From NCBI RefSeq assembly GCF_018847375.1, contig NZ_CP072036.1, positions 1,736,001 through 1,800,000 on the forward strand: a stretch of DNA of 64,000 nucleotides. The letters are read 5' to 3'. The position numbers and the translations under genes were made by a program. Origin of the DNA: Akkermansia massiliensis (lineage in GTDB: Bacteria; Verrucomicrobiota; Verrucomicrobiia; Verrucomicrobiales; Akkermansiaceae). The notes under the pieces are model-generated. The model was given only the letters and a program-made list of their open reading frames with translations. It did not search any database and was not told where the DNA came from. Of this stretch, positions 50,017 to 58,896 are shown piece after piece. Numbering within the stretch: the first letter of the stretch is position 1; each line of letters begins with the position of its first letter.

Positions 50017-51201
50017 ATGAGCTTGCTGTCGGCTGGTGATCAGGGAAAAGGAAAGCCTTCTTCCTATGGTGGTCTGGATATTCCCCTGTCGCGGAATTAT
50101 GGAATAGACGCCTTGCGCATTGTCGCCATGATGCTGGTTTTGGTTCTTCATCTTTTGGCCGCCACTCATGTATTGCCGCTGGACAATCATGATTCCGCTT
50201 CCTACCGGGTAGGGTGGCTTCTGGAGATTGCCGCCTATTGCGGGGTGAATTGTTATGCGCTGATTACTGGGTATGTATGTTGTGACGGGACGTTCAGGTA
50301 TGAACGCGTGGTTACCTTATGGTTCCAGGTGATTTTTTATACGGCGGGCAGTCTGCTGCTGGTGCTGCTGTTTTCCTCCCAGGTGGTTCATTTTAATGAC
50401 GTCCTGAATTCGTTGTTTCCCGTTTTAACCGTCCAGTATTGGTATGTGACGGCGTATGTAGGGCTGTTTTTCTTTATTCCTTTCCTTAATGTCCTGGGGA
50501 ACCGGCTTACCAAATCACAGTTCCAGTATCTTCTGGTTACCGTTTTTGTTCTGTTTTCCGTGGTTCCCACCTTGCTTCACAGGGATGTGTTTCCTGTAGA
50601 GGGAGGGTATTCCATCTGGTGGCTGGGCGTTCTCTACATGCTGGGAATGTATATTAAAAAGCATGGCCTGTTGACTGGAATGAGGACGGGCGCCTTATGG
50701 ATGCTTTATGCCGGGTGTGTATGTTTTGTCTGGGCGTTCAAGATGGTTCTTGACGTGGTGTCCCCGTACCTGATTGGACAGATAAGGGGCGGCGGAACGT
50801 TTATTGCCTATAATTCTCCGTTCATTGTAGGAACGGCGGTTGCCCTGTTCCTGATTTTTTCCCGCATGCGTTTTTCATCCCGCAGGACGGTTGCCTGCAT
50901 TTCATGGCTGGCGGCCGCCTCGTTCAGTGTTTATGTGCTGCATTGCAATGTTTTGATAGGCAAATGGTTTTTATGGGATGTCTTTGAATGGGCCGCGTCT
51001 TCTTCCCCTGCGTTGATGGTCGTGAAGGTACTGGCAATGGCTGTTGCGGTGTATGCAGGCTGCTCCCTGGTGGATGCCGTACGGCGTTATTTATTCAAGA
51101 CTATGGACGTTAACAGGGAAGCCCGTGCAGTCGTCGGCTTTTTCGGGAAGCTGGGCTGTGCCTTCCGGAAAGTGTGCCGCAGATTGTTTCTGCATTCCTG
51201 A
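50017..51201 (+). CDS. Acyltransferase-3 family membrane protein
   Basis: The 394-aa integral membrane protein has about ten helices. It opens with RNYGIDALRIVAMMLVLVLHLLAATH, where the His after helix 1 is the conserved site of the family. The block LEIAAYCGVNCYALITGYVC follows, then AYVGLFFFIPFLNVLGN in the middle. This resembles WecH/OafA-type enzymes that O-acetylate exported surface polysaccharides. The start at 50017 lies only 14 bp from the right arm of the inverted repeat, so its promoter may depend on the orientation of that segment. Codon use and base composition are slightly more AT-rich than ispG. It is likely transcribed alone. Confidence 0.9.
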   Translation: MSLLSAGDQGKGKPSSYGGLDIPLSRNYGIDALRIVAMMLVLVLHLLAATHVLPLDNHDSASYRVGWLLEIAAYCGVNCYALITGYVCCDGTFRYERVVTLWFQVIFYTAGSLLLVLLFSSQVVHFNDVLNSLFPVLTVQYWYVTAYVGLFFFIPFLNVLGNRLTKSQFQYLLVTVFVLFSVVPTLLHRDVFPVEGGYSIWWLGVLYMLGMYIKKHGLLTGMRTGALWMLYAGCVCFVWAFKMVLDVVSPYLIGQIRGGGTFIAYNSPFIVGTAVALFLIFSRMRFSSRRTVACISWLAAASFSVYVLHCNVLIGKWFLWDVFEWAASSSPALMVVKVLAMAVAVYAGCSLVDAVRRYLFKTMDVNREARAVVGFFGKLGCAFRKVCRRLFLHS

Positions 51202-51269
51202 AGGCAGGGGAAACGTTCTGTTCCGTTATTCCGCACAACTCGTGTTTGAGAACGGGATGGTTTTCCCGC

Positions 51270-52547
51270 TTATTGCTGTCCCCTGCCTAAAAGGCCCTTG
51301 AGCCAGGGAATGACCAGGTCTTTTTTGAAGAAGTGGTTGCTCGGGTCCACATTGGCGAGGCGGAAAAAGGCGTCTCTGTCCAGCCCTGCGGGCAAATGTT
51401 CTCCGTGCCAGCGTTGGGCCGGGTCTGCAAAGCGGGGCTGGTGGCGGTACTGGAAATGGTCCGGCGCTCCGGCTGTGCGGTAGGCCGCGGAGATGAGTTG
51501 GAAGTCCCTGTCCAGGCCGCCTTCCGTGCAGATTACGGGGCGGGGAGCCAGAGCGGCCACAATGTCTGGAAAGTCAAACTGCTTCCAGAAACCCGGAATG
51601 AGGTGGCGGATGGAGTTGGGCGCGGAGCGCACTCCCCTGTTGCTGGGCATGGTCATGACTTTGGCGCGTTCCAGGGTACGGCACAGGAAGTCATTGTACA
51701 CAAAGGCAAAGATGTCCGGATTCAGGACGCCCAGCACCATCATGGGTTCCGTTCCCAGGGAGAAGCCGCTCAGGATGATGCGGTTTTTCTGCACCCAGGG
51801 GCGTGTTTTTACCCAGTCCAGAACGCATTGGTCCATATAGGAGGTGTAGCCCAGCCAGCTCCAGTCCATTTCCAGCAGGGAACGGGCCAGGTTTTCATAG
51901 TCGTGGGAAGAGCGGCCGGCGGCGTGCTCGGCGTCGCCCTCCTCTCCCGTTCCGGCGTTATCCACCACGACGGCGGCCCAGCCCTGTTTGACGTAGTGGC
52001 AGGCCATGGCATTGCTGCCCGGCTGCGGTACGGGGGGCTGGGCCAGGTCCGGAGACGTTTCCGCCGCCAGTTCTTCCTTGGTTTGATCAGAACCGGGGAT
52101 GCAGAATAGCACGGGAACCGGATTTTTTTCTGAAGCGGTATCCGGAACAAGTACCAGAAACGGTACCGCAGCGTCCGGGAGGGGATAGGCTTCCCATTTT
52201 TCTACCCGGTAGTGTTCCCTCTGCACGGTTTTTACCAGGACGGGTGCGGGAAGGTTGTCATGAAGGGGGAATTTCATCAGTTTTTTCATGGCTTCCCGGA
52301 CTTTCTTCTGCCAGGCGGGGAAGTCTTCCGGTCTCATGTCCGGAGAGAATGCGCATGCCGGCTGAATGTTTTCCAGCATTGTTTGCACGACGCCGCGGGA
52401 GGAGACGTGCCGCTGGTCGTTCCGGGAGGAATGGAGTACCGCCCAGTCAGCCGCCTGGAATTTTCCTTGCGGTGAGGAAAAGGAGAGGGAGGGAAGGCAA
52501 ATGGCCATGAAGAGAAGAGATAAAAATCCGGCGGTCTGAATGGTCAT
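51270..52547 (-). CDS. Secreted alpha/beta-hydrolase (dienelactone hydrolase/acetyl xylan esterase-like)
   Basis: The 425-aa protein has a signal peptide (MTIQTAGFLSLLFMAICLPSLSFS), then an alpha/beta-hydrolase of the acetyl-xylan-esterase/prolyl-oligopeptidase group. The nucleophile Ser263 lies in the elbow ILSGFSLGTEPMM, and likely acid and base residues follow in TEGGLDRDF and DPSNHFF near the C-terminus. The oxyanion strand is VLFCIPGSDQTKEEL. I start at 52547, because the upstream extension to 52829 is Pro/Arg-rich and overlaps the promoter region and start of the ketoacyl synthase gene. It probably deacylates extracellular glycans or peptides. It converges with the acyltransferase (68 bp). 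Confidence 0.85.
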   Translation of the reverse strand: MTIQTAGFLSLLFMAICLPSLSFSSPQGKFQAADWAVLHSSRNDQRHVSSRGVVQTMLENIQPACAFSPDMRPEDFPAWQKKVREAMKKLMKFPLHDNLPAPVLVKTVQREHYRVEKWEAYPLPDAAVPFLVLVPDTASEKNPVPVLFCIPGSDQTKEELAAETSPDLAQPPVPQPGSNAMACHYVKQGWAAVVVDNAGTGEEGDAEHAAGRSSHDYENLARSLLEMDWSWLGYTSYMDQCVLDWVKTRPWVQKNRIILSGFSLGTEPMMVLGVLNPDIFAFVYNDFLCRTLERAKVMTMPSNRGVRSAPNSIRHLIPGFWKQFDFPDIVAALAPRPVICTEGGLDRDFQLISAAYRTAGAPDHFQYRHQPRFADPAQRWHGEHLPAGLDRDAFFRLANVDPSNHFFKKDLVIPWLKGLLGRGQQ

Positions 52548-52670
52548 GGGACTATGATTGCCATAAAAGGAAGCCCGTTGCAAGACGGCAGGGGTACCGT
52601 TTTTCCTGGCTGTTCCTGACGTACCGGAAGCTTGAGTTTTTCCGGGTGCGGCAGTAGTCTGGCCGCCGTC

Positions 52671-53846
52671 ATGATTGCGGGGGGAAAAAGTCACGGAAGA
52701 CCGGAGCCGCGGGTATGCGGCCTGGGGCTGGCTTCCGGCTTTGGCATGGGGGCGGCAGCCCATCTCACCGGAGTGAGGGAAGGGCGCAGCGTGCTGAAGC
52801 CGTTGAGGGAACTGTGGGGAGCGGGGCATCCGTGGGGCGATGTTTTGAGCGGGTGGATTCCGGACAGGAAGCTTTTATGCAGCCGCAGGAACGGCCCTGC
52901 CTCCCAGTTGGCACTGCTGCTGGCGCGGCAGGCCGTGGAGGAAGCCGGTTGGGGAGAGGAAGAATTGAAGGATGCGGCCCTGATTGTGGGCAGTTCTCGC
53001 GGGAACGCCTCCGGCTGGCTGAGCCCGTGGCCCGGACGGCGGTCCATGAAGATTCTGGCCGTTCCCAATTCCCTGCACAGTGAGCTTGCCTCCTGCGTCA
53101 GCATTGAACTGGGGATTCGCGGGCCTTACCACGTGCTGGCGAGCGGCTGCGCCGCCGGTCTGGATGCCGTGGGCATGGCGGCCATGCTGATGCGTCAGGG
53201 AATTGTCAGGAGGGCGCTGGCTATCGGGCTGGATTTGCCCTTGTGCCGGGAGCTGCTGGGGACGTACTGGGCTTCCGGGATGCTTTCCCGCAACGGAATG
53301 AATGATCCCTACGGTCCCCATGCCGACGGCATGTGCATTTCCGAGGGAGGGGCGGCCATGGCGCTGGAGTTGTCTTCCGGTCCCGGCATTTACGTGAAGG
53401 ATTATCTGGTGAATTCAGATGCCTACAGCCCGCTGGGAATGCCGGAGGATGGAAAGAGCATTGCCGCCCTGCTGGATGCCGCCCTGCGGAATTGGGATGG
53501 AAGGGTTCCTTTGACCGTCTGCCCCCATGCCAGTGGAACGGCGGGGAATGCCGCTTCCGAGCGGGCCGCTTTAAAACGGGTTTTTGGAACCGGCTTTCCG
53601 GATTTAAGGATGATGAAGCCCTGGACGGGTCATGCCATTGGCGGCAGCGGCATTCTGGAACTGGCCCTGATGCTGGCTTTTATCAGGGAGGGGGCTTTGC
53701 CACCTAATCCTTTCTGGGTAAGTTCCCCGGCAGGTGCGGCTTGTGTTGCGGAAGAATTGCCTTTGGATGGGAGGCGGATGCTGGTTAAGTCCGCCGCTTC
53801 CATGGGCGGCCATAATGTAGTGCTGAGCCTTGACGTGGGCGGCTAA
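52671..53846 (+). CDS. Stand-alone beta-ketoacyl synthase, catalytic triad intact
   Basis: The 391-aa thiolase-fold enzyme belongs with the FabF/KAS II-like synthases but is clearly divergent. Cys160 sits in VLASGCAAGLDAVG, the first His (286) in TVCPHASGTAGN where FabF has NTHGTSTPL, and the second His (321) in MKPWTGHAIGGSGILELAL. All three catalytic residues are therefore kept, which argues against a mere chain-length factor. The N-terminus is compact: KSHGRPEPRVCGLGLASGFG. I start at 52671 over the upstream ATG at 52632. It is followed by the BioF-type gene after 24 bp, so the two form an operon. An acyl-primer role for that enzyme is possible. Confidence 0.85.
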   Translation: MIAGGKSHGRPEPRVCGLGLASGFGMGAAAHLTGVREGRSVLKPLRELWGAGHPWGDVLSGWIPDRKLLCSRRNGPASQLALLLARQAVEEAGWGEEELKDAALIVGSSRGNASGWLSPWPGRRSMKILAVPNSLHSELASCVSIELGIRGPYHVLASGCAAGLDAVGMAAMLMRQGIVRRALAIGLDLPLCRELLGTYWASGMLSRNGMNDPYGPHADGMCISEGGAAMALELSSGPGIYVKDYLVNSDAYSPLGMPEDGKSIAALLDAALRNWDGRVPLTVCPHASGTAGNAASERAALKRVFGTGFPDLRMMKPWTGHAIGGSGILELALMLAFIREGALPPNPFWVSSPAGAACVAEELPLDGRRMLVKSAASMGGHNVVLSLDVGG

Positions 53847-53870
53847 CATGTTTCTGGAGCGAGAACGCTT

Positions 53871-55031
53871 ATGAAGAATCCTGGACAGTTTTTATCAGAG
53901 TTGAAGTCCGCGGGACTGCTGCGCGTTCTGCGGAATGTGGATTGCCTGCCCGGCGGCATGGCCCGCATGGAGGACGGCCGGGAGGTAGTCAACCTGGCAA
54001 GTAATGATTACCTGGGCCTGGCTCATCATCCGGCCCTGGCGGAGGCTTTTTCCCGTGCGGCGCGTGATGGCGGGGCCGGGGCCATGGCTTCCCGCCTGGT
54101 CACGGGGACGCGCCGGGCGCATTCCGGTCTGGAGGAGGCCCTGGCTGATCTGAAGGGGACTGAAGCGGCGGTCAGCTTTTCCTCCGGTTACGCAACCTCC
54201 CTGGGGGTGATTACCTCCATTGCGGACCGGGAGGATACGGTGCTGATGGACAAGCTGTCCCATGCCAGCCTGATTGACGGGGCGCGGCTGTCCGGTGCCC
54301 GCTTGTCCACGTTCCTGCATAACGACATGGAATCATTGAGAAAAAAGCTGGAGCATTTGCGGAGCGCGAATCCTTCCGGCGGAATCCTGGTGGTGACGGA
54401 ATCCGTTTTCAGCATGGACGGGGACCGCGCGCCTCTTCAGGAAATCGTGCGCCTGAAGGATGAATTCGGCGCTCTGCTGCTGGTGGATGAAGCACACGGA
54501 TTCGGTGTGCTGGGAGAACACGGGGCGGGATTGGCGGAGGAACTGGGCGTCTCCTCCCGAATAGATTTTCAGATGGGGACCTTGAGCAAGGCCGCCGGGG
54601 TGAGCGGCGGTTATGTAGCCTGTTCCCGCGCCTGGGCGGATGTGATGATCAATTCTGCGCGGTCCCTGATCTATTCCACGGCTCCGCCTCCCGCCCTGGC
54701 CGCCGCCGCCCTGGCCGCGGTGGAAGTGATCCGGAGTGCAGAAGGGCAGGAACTGCGCCGTCATGTTTCCGTGCTGGCGGATGCCTTGTCCTCCGCGCTG
54801 GGAATGCCCGGCAGGCCCGTTTCCTCCATCTTCCCCGTGGTAATGGGAGAGAATGATGCCGCCCTGGCCGCAGCGGGTACGTTGCTGGAACGCGGTTTTC
54901 TGGCTCCCGCCATACGTTATCCTACGGTCCCCCGCGGAACGGCCCGTCTGCGCGTTACGGTAACGGCGGCCCATCGGACCGTCCAGATCGGGCGGTTGGG
55001 AAAAGCGTTGGCGGAGTTGCTCCACGGATAA
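53871..55031 (+). CDS. bioF: PLP-dependent 2-oxoamine synthase, BioF type
   Basis: The 386-aa protein is an alpha-oxoamine synthase, most like 8-amino-7-oxononanoate synthase, which joins pimeloyl-ACP/CoA and alanine in biotin synthesis. It has VNLASNDYLGLAHHP at the start, ASRLVTGTRRAHSGLE, the PLP-stacking His131 in DKLSHASLIDG, D206/H209 in LLVDEAHGFG, and the Schiff-base Lys240 in GTLSKAAGVSGGY. The other biotin genes (bioA, bioB, bioD, bioC) are not in the window. Because it is coupled to a ketoacyl synthase, a different acyl donor (long-chain ketoamine lipid or signal) should also be considered; the sequence alone does not settle this. Confidence 0.75.
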   Translation: MKNPGQFLSELKSAGLLRVLRNVDCLPGGMARMEDGREVVNLASNDYLGLAHHPALAEAFSRAARDGGAGAMASRLVTGTRRAHSGLEEALADLKGTEAAVSFSSGYATSLGVITSIADREDTVLMDKLSHASLIDGARLSGARLSTFLHNDMESLRKKLEHLRSANPSGGILVVTESVFSMDGDRAPLQEIVRLKDEFGALLLVDEAHGFGVLGEHGAGLAEELGVSSRIDFQMGTLSKAAGVSGGYVACSRAWADVMINSARSLIYSTAPPPALAAAALAAVEVIRSAEGQELRRHVSVLADALSSALGMPGRPVSSIFPVVMGENDAALAAAGTLLERGFLAPAIRYPTVPRGTARLRVTVTAAHRTVQIGRLGKALAELLHG

Positions 55032-55050
55032 TAACATAATTACTTGAATA

Positions 55051-55584
55051 ATGATGAAAGCGTTGTCTTCCCATTCCCTTCATTTGGTCCTGAGCCTGTT
55101 TTTCCTGCCGATGATCGTGGTGTATGCCGTGACCGGCCTGCTGTACATGGGCGGCGTGGACCAGCACTTCACTTCCCATGTGGAAGTGCATGAGCTGAAT
55201 GCCGCCGACCAGCCGCCCTATGAGGATTCCTGCAGGGAACTGGAACGCCGCGGAGTAGCATTGCCGGAAGGAAAGGTAAGGCCGTTCAAAGGGAACTACC
55301 TCCTGGGTCCTATGACGGATACGCATGTGCTGTTCCTCAGGAAAGGCCATGCCCTCCGGGCGGAAGTGGTGGAGCCCGGCATTTACCCCAATCTGATGCT
55401 GGCTCACAAGGGGAAGGCGGGATGGTGGTTTACTGCGTTAGGATACGGGGCGGCTCTTTCCCTGATTATACTGTATGTTACCGGAATTCTGCTGATGTGG
55501 AAAAACCGCGGGAAGCGGAAATTAATGCTGGTCAGCGCCTTCTTGGGAACAGCCGCTGTGGTGGTGGGGTATCTGATGCTTTGA
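55051..55584 (+). CDS. PepSY-like membrane protein
   Basis: The 177-aa protein starts with a helix containing a His (SLHLVLSLFFLPMIVVYAVTG) followed by LLYMGGVD. A periplasmic segment of about 90 residues comes next, then two C-terminal helices (GYGAALSLIILYVTGILLMW and LVSAFLGTAAVVVGYLML). The pattern of a first helix ending 'TGLLYxxG' and a later 'VTGILLMWKxR' is that of short PepSY-associated membrane proteins. The function is unknown; these proteins are often linked to iron or copper homeostasis or peptidase inhibition. It begins 20 bp downstream of the BioF gene and may be its operon partner. Confidence 0.7.
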   Translation: MMKALSSHSLHLVLSLFFLPMIVVYAVTGLLYMGGVDQHFTSHVEVHELNAADQPPYEDSCRELERRGVALPEGKVRPFKGNYLLGPMTDTHVLFLRKGHALRAEVVEPGIYPNLMLAHKGKAGWWFTALGYGAALSLIILYVTGILLMWKNRGKRKLMLVSAFLGTAAVVVGYLML

Positions 55585-55710
55585 GGCGTGGAATGACAGC
55601 CGGATGTCCGGAATGGCAGAGCTTGCATCTTGACAGGAATGCTCCCTTCCAGTAAGGGAAGGGATGAAGGTTCCAAAGGGAATTTTCACTGAACTCCATA
55701 GAATAACACG

Positions 55711-56166
55711 ATGATGAATGCTCCTGATTCTTCTCCCCCTCCGTCCTGCTGCAGCGGTTCCCCTTCCTGCACGGCTGCTTTGGTCCTCGGCATTATTGCC
55801 CTGGTGCTGGCGTTGATCGGATTTTTCCCGTGCCTGGGCTGGATTACCCTGATTCCTGCGGCTCTGCTGGCCATTATTGCCCTCATCATGAGTATTGTGG
55901 CTGTGAGCAAGGGCTCTCCCAAGGGCGCTCTTGTTGTCGCCATTATTGCGTTGGCGGCATCTGCCGCAGCAGGCATTGTCCAGGCATGGATGGCCAGCGC
56001 GACCGTGACTTACATGGAACAGCACCAGGATTATGTGGAAAAGAAGGCGCAGGAGATCCAGAAAGAGCTTCAACAGATGGAGCAGCAGAACCAGGAGCAA
56101 TTGAAAAGACTCAGGGAGGCGGAGGATTCCTCCCCCGCTGATGAAACGGGTTCCCAGGACCTGTAG
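55711..56166 (+). CDS. DUF4190-like small membrane protein with coiled-coil tail
   Basis: The 151-aa protein has a Pro/Ser/Cys-rich start (SPPPSCCSGSPSC), then three hydrophobic helices with the phrase LALIGFFPCLGWITLIPAA, and a Gln/Glu-rich coiled-coil tail (KKAQEIQKELQQMEQQNQEQ). The helical part resembles DUF4190-type proteins of unknown function. It is closely related to the protein at 56886-57437, with the same 'PCLGW' turn between the first two helices. The two genes flank a DUF2752-like gene. The function is unknown. Confidence 0.75.
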   Translation: MMNAPDSSPPPSCCSGSPSCTAALVLGIIALVLALIGFFPCLGWITLIPAALLAIIALIMSIVAVSKGSPKGALVVAIIALAASAAAGIVQAWMASATVTYMEQHQDYVEKKAQEIQKELQQMEQQNQEQLKRLREAEDSSPADETGSQDL

Positions 56167-56196
56167 TTTCTGAAACGCTTTCAAGGGAGCACGGCG

Positions 56197-56571
56197 ATGA
56201 ATTGCATGCGCTCTGCGTGGCGTTCATGCTGCAATAGCTGGATGATCAGGAAAGTGTGGCTGCCTGCATGGGCCATCCTGTCCTTCCTGTTGTTGGCGCC
56301 GTCCCTCATGGCCCTGACAGTCAGTCCTGCCGGGATGAATTCACTGGCGGCTTCCGTGGCCGTGCCGCACCGGGAATGCCCTTTGTGCGGCATGACGCGC
56401 GGGTATGTGGAAATGGCCCGCGGGAATATACGTGCCGCATGGGAGAGGAACCGGGGCGCTCCGGTCTGGTTTATGGCTGGGCTGCTCAATGGAGGAGCTG
56501 CCGTGTTTTATCTGGCATGGTGTTGGCGGAGGAGGGCAGGCTTGGGGAAGAAAAATGGTCTTCCGGGATGA
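56197..56571 (+). CDS. DUF2752-like membrane protein
   Basis: The 124-aa protein has two or three membrane helices and the DUF2752 hallmark ECPLCGMTRGYVEMARGNI (about residues 60-78), a C-x2-C-x-[LM]-T-R-x motif, followed by AAWERNRGAPVWFMAGL. The N-terminus (MNCMRSAWRSCCNSWM) is Cys/Arg-rich; a later in-frame ATG could be the true start. Function is unknown for the family. It starts 30 bp after the DUF4190-like gene, suggesting one transcript. Confidence 0.75.
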   Translation: MNCMRSAWRSCCNSWMIRKVWLPAWAILSFLLLAPSLMALTVSPAGMNSLAASVAVPHRECPLCGMTRGYVEMARGNIRAAWERNRGAPVWFMAGLLNGGAAVFYLAWCWRRRAGLGKKNGLPG

Positions 56572-56885
56572 AAAAACAGCAGGCGGAAAGGGAAAAACAA
56601 CTTCCTAACCGGTGCAGGGCCATGGATGTGTCATGCGTTTTTTGTCATACTGGCGATGTTCTGAAGAAGGTATGCAACTAGGGAAGCAGTATGATTGACC
56701 ATGCAATCATGGTATTTATTTTTAGCGCATTGAGAAGCGTTCGGCCTTTGTTTTGACATGAGCCGGGGATGTTGGAACAGGAGAGAGCCGTTAAGGGGCA
56801 ACAAGGAGGTTCCTTGACAGATTTTACACGCTTTCTTTAACATTAGAGCGTTTCCGTGTCTGGAAATCCAATGAAAAAATGAAAG
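56572..56885. other. Intergenic region upstream of the second DUF4190-like gene
   Basis: About 315 bases without a convincing gene. A short palindrome, CCATG-CAAT-CATGG, lies around 56699-56712, and the promoter candidate at 56814-56842 lies near the end. The DNA is AT-richer than its flanks. Confidence 0.5.
56814..56842 (+). promoter_or_regulatory. Candidate promoter of the second DUF4190-like gene
   Basis: TTGACA (56814-56819), an exact -35 consensus, is followed after 17 bp by TTAACA (56837-56842), 44 bp before the ATG at 56886. The -10 match is weak. Confidence 0.35.
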
Positions 56886-57437
56886 ATGAACAAAATAAAC
56901 TACTCGGATCCCCGCCGTTCCGTCCCCGATACCGTTTCAACCATTCTTGCATTGGTTCTGGGTATTGTAGGATTGATTCTCGCGTTGCTCGCCTTTCTTC
57001 CATGTCTGGGGTGGGTAGCAATTGTCCCCGGCCTTCTCTGTGCCATTCTGGCTATTATTCTGGGAGCGGTAGCGGTAAAGAGGAGTGATGACAGGACGTA
57101 TGGTTCTGCCAGGGGCGCGCTGACTTGCGGGTGTGTCGGCCTGGTGATCATTATTGGAGCGATCATTTATCAGGGCATGATTCTGGCGCCTGTGATGAAA
57201 CAGGCGGATGCCCATACGGAGGAATTCACATGGACGGCTTGCAGCGCTGTGAGGGAGGCGCGGAAGGAAATGCACCCCAACGCATGCGAGGCGGTGGACC
57301 GTGTTATCTCTTTGATCGACCATCCGGAGGAAAGAAAAGAGACGGTGACGGAGAGGTTCCTGGAGGTAGCGCCACCGGCTCCAAGGGGCGCTACTGCCGT
57401 ACTGGAAGGCCCGGTGCCTTCTGTTTCCGGTAAATGA
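56886..57437 (+). CDS. DUF4190-like small membrane protein, paralogue
   Basis: The 183-aa product has three or four helices with the segment LILALLAFLPCLGWVAIVPG, matching the paralogue at 55711-56166. The next helix reads LLCAILAIILGAVAV. A periplasmic or cytoplasmic C-terminal domain of about 75 residues follows, with two Cys and acidic helices (TWTACSAVREARKEMHPNAC) and a Pro/Ala-rich end. The duplication seems old, because the identity is confined to the membrane part. Its own promoter candidate suggests separate expression from the preceding genes, and it ends about 80 bp before a good terminator. Confidence 0.75.
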   Translation: MNKINYSDPRRSVPDTVSTILALVLGIVGLILALLAFLPCLGWVAIVPGLLCAILAIILGAVAVKRSDDRTYGSARGALTCGCVGLVIIIGAIIYQGMILAPVMKQADAHTEEFTWTACSAVREARKEMHPNACEAVDRVISLIDHPEERKETVTERFLEVAPPAPRGATAVLEGPVPSVSGK

Positions 57438-57515
57438 GGCGGTAAAATCTTTGAAGGCAGGGCACCCGGTGTTCGTTTACCGGCTGTTTCTTCTGTTATG
57501 GAAATCCTGCCGGCA

Positions 57516-57560
57516 GGGCGGTTTGAAGGGGATTGCATGTCCATTTAAACCGCCCTTCTT
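57516..57560 (+). terminator. Rho-independent terminator after the second DUF4190-like gene
   Basis: GGGCGGTTT (57516-57524) pairs perfectly with AAACCGCCC (57547-57555) over a 22-base loop, followed by TTCTTT. It lies 79 bases after the stop codon. Confidence 0.65.
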
Positions 57561-58015
57561 TATGCACGCGGCAAAGAGGCTTTGGCTGGCGGAAACGTAC
57601 GGGGCGGAGAAGGGCCTTTTTATGGGATTCAGCATATTGAGTCTTCCGTGCGGATGAGAGGAAAGAGATAATTTGACAGGAGGGGAGCATGAAATGGATG
57701 CAGTTGCAGACTTTTTCCGGCAGTTTGAACGGCTGGTTGGAGAAGAGGGTATCTCCTGCTTGTGATAATGTCCATATCGGTGGAAATGGGGCCGGGTATT
57801 CATTTTCTTTTCTTGCCGAGGGGCAACGCGGAGGAAGGGCCGGAAGAAACGCATGAGAGGAAAAAACAGACTCATTCCTGCCACCGTGAAAATGCCTCAA
57901 TTTATTTGAAACCAATGTACTAGGCCCGTTAAAACAGCGTGCATTCATACAGGGGAATAATGAAGGTTGGAACTGATGCAACGCATCATTTCATTACAAC
58001 TCAACGATTATCTGT
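57561..58015. other. Intergenic region before the GT-A-like gene
   Basis: About 455 bases with no convincing gene. Open frames on the minus strand here (57477-57884 and 57496-57981) have unlikely composition, rich in Pro, Ser, Phe and Cys. No promoter boxes can be named with confidence. Confidence 0.5.
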
Positions 58016-58801
58016 ATGAATGAATCCATATCAAATTCTCCGCAGCCTGATCCTATGGAGCAGCCGGGAATCATCTTTTTCATTCCCTGCAAGGCAAACA
58101 ACGCTCCTCTGCTGGTGGAAGCTGTACAGGGCATCCGCCGTGCCGTTCCGGAAGCGTCTGTCATTATTCTGGACGATGACCGGGCACGCTGCCCCCAAAC
58201 CGTCAGGGAAGTGCTGAGGAACATGTCCGTGGAATGGAAAGTGCTGAAGAAAACTGATACGTCCTCCGAACATGCGGCCGCTATTCTGGCTCTGATGGCT
58301 CAGGCTGTGCGCCATGAACATGATGTGCTGGTGCGCACCAAGCCGGACAATCTCATTCTCCATGCCGGTTTTTTAAGGGAATTTGCCCGTTCCGAAGCGG
58401 GATTATCCGGAACCTGTCTTCGGTCCGGCCTGCTGTGCAATGAACTTTATGCCCTGAAGCCTGCTGTGCTTCGGGCCATTCTCCAGCATCTGGAGCAATC
58501 CTCCTCCGTGATGAAATGTCCGGAGGGCGCCGTCATCCTGGGAGCGTTTACCGCCCTGTTCCCGGATGGGGCCCCACTCCTCGCCAGGGCATGGACGCGA
58601 GGAACCGGAGGCCCCCTGTGGGGGCATTACAACTGGACGACCTTTCCGTCTGTGGAATCCCTGGCGGACATGGACATGATCTCCATGAGCCGGCGTTATC
58701 AGGACAAGGTGGCGCGCCGCGCCCGCATCTCCGTCATGAGATGCCTGCGGAACGCCATCTGTAACCGTCCTGTTTCCGTGGACCGTCAACCTGCCGCCTG
58801 A
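58016..58801 (+). CDS. Probable GT-A-fold glycosyltransferase-like protein
   Basis: The 261-aa soluble protein begins with GIIFFIPCKANNAPLLVEAV and then ASVIILDDDRARCP, which looks like the N-terminal Rossmann-like half and the D-x-D region of GT-A glycosyltransferases. VLVRTKPDNLILHAGFLREF follows, and near the end TGGPLWGHYNWTTFPSVE and a basic tail. I cannot assign a GT family. The candidate metal site (LDDDRA) is the main support. It lies 95 bp upstream of the RHS gene in the same direction, so it may be co-expressed with it. No signal peptide is seen. Confidence 0.5.
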   Translation: MNESISNSPQPDPMEQPGIIFFIPCKANNAPLLVEAVQGIRRAVPEASVIILDDDRARCPQTVREVLRNMSVEWKVLKKTDTSSEHAAAILALMAQAVRHEHDVLVRTKPDNLILHAGFLREFARSEAGLSGTCLRSGLLCNELYALKPAVLRAILQHLEQSSSVMKCPEGAVILGAFTALFPDGAPLLARAWTRGTGGPLWGHYNWTTFPSVESLADMDMISMSRRYQDKVARRARISVMRCLRNAICNRPVSVDRQPAA

Positions 58802-58896
58802 ACCTGACCCAAAGCATCTGCCGGGAATGGGGCCGGGGAAATTCCATGGCGGCGTTTTCCCTTATTCCCGGCAGGTGCCTCAACGACAATAAAACA

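Noticed and set aside
49784..50020. 78-codon frame containing a GTRASRP phrase
   Set aside because: It is a translation of the hairpin repeat and neighbouring intergenic DNA, not a gene.
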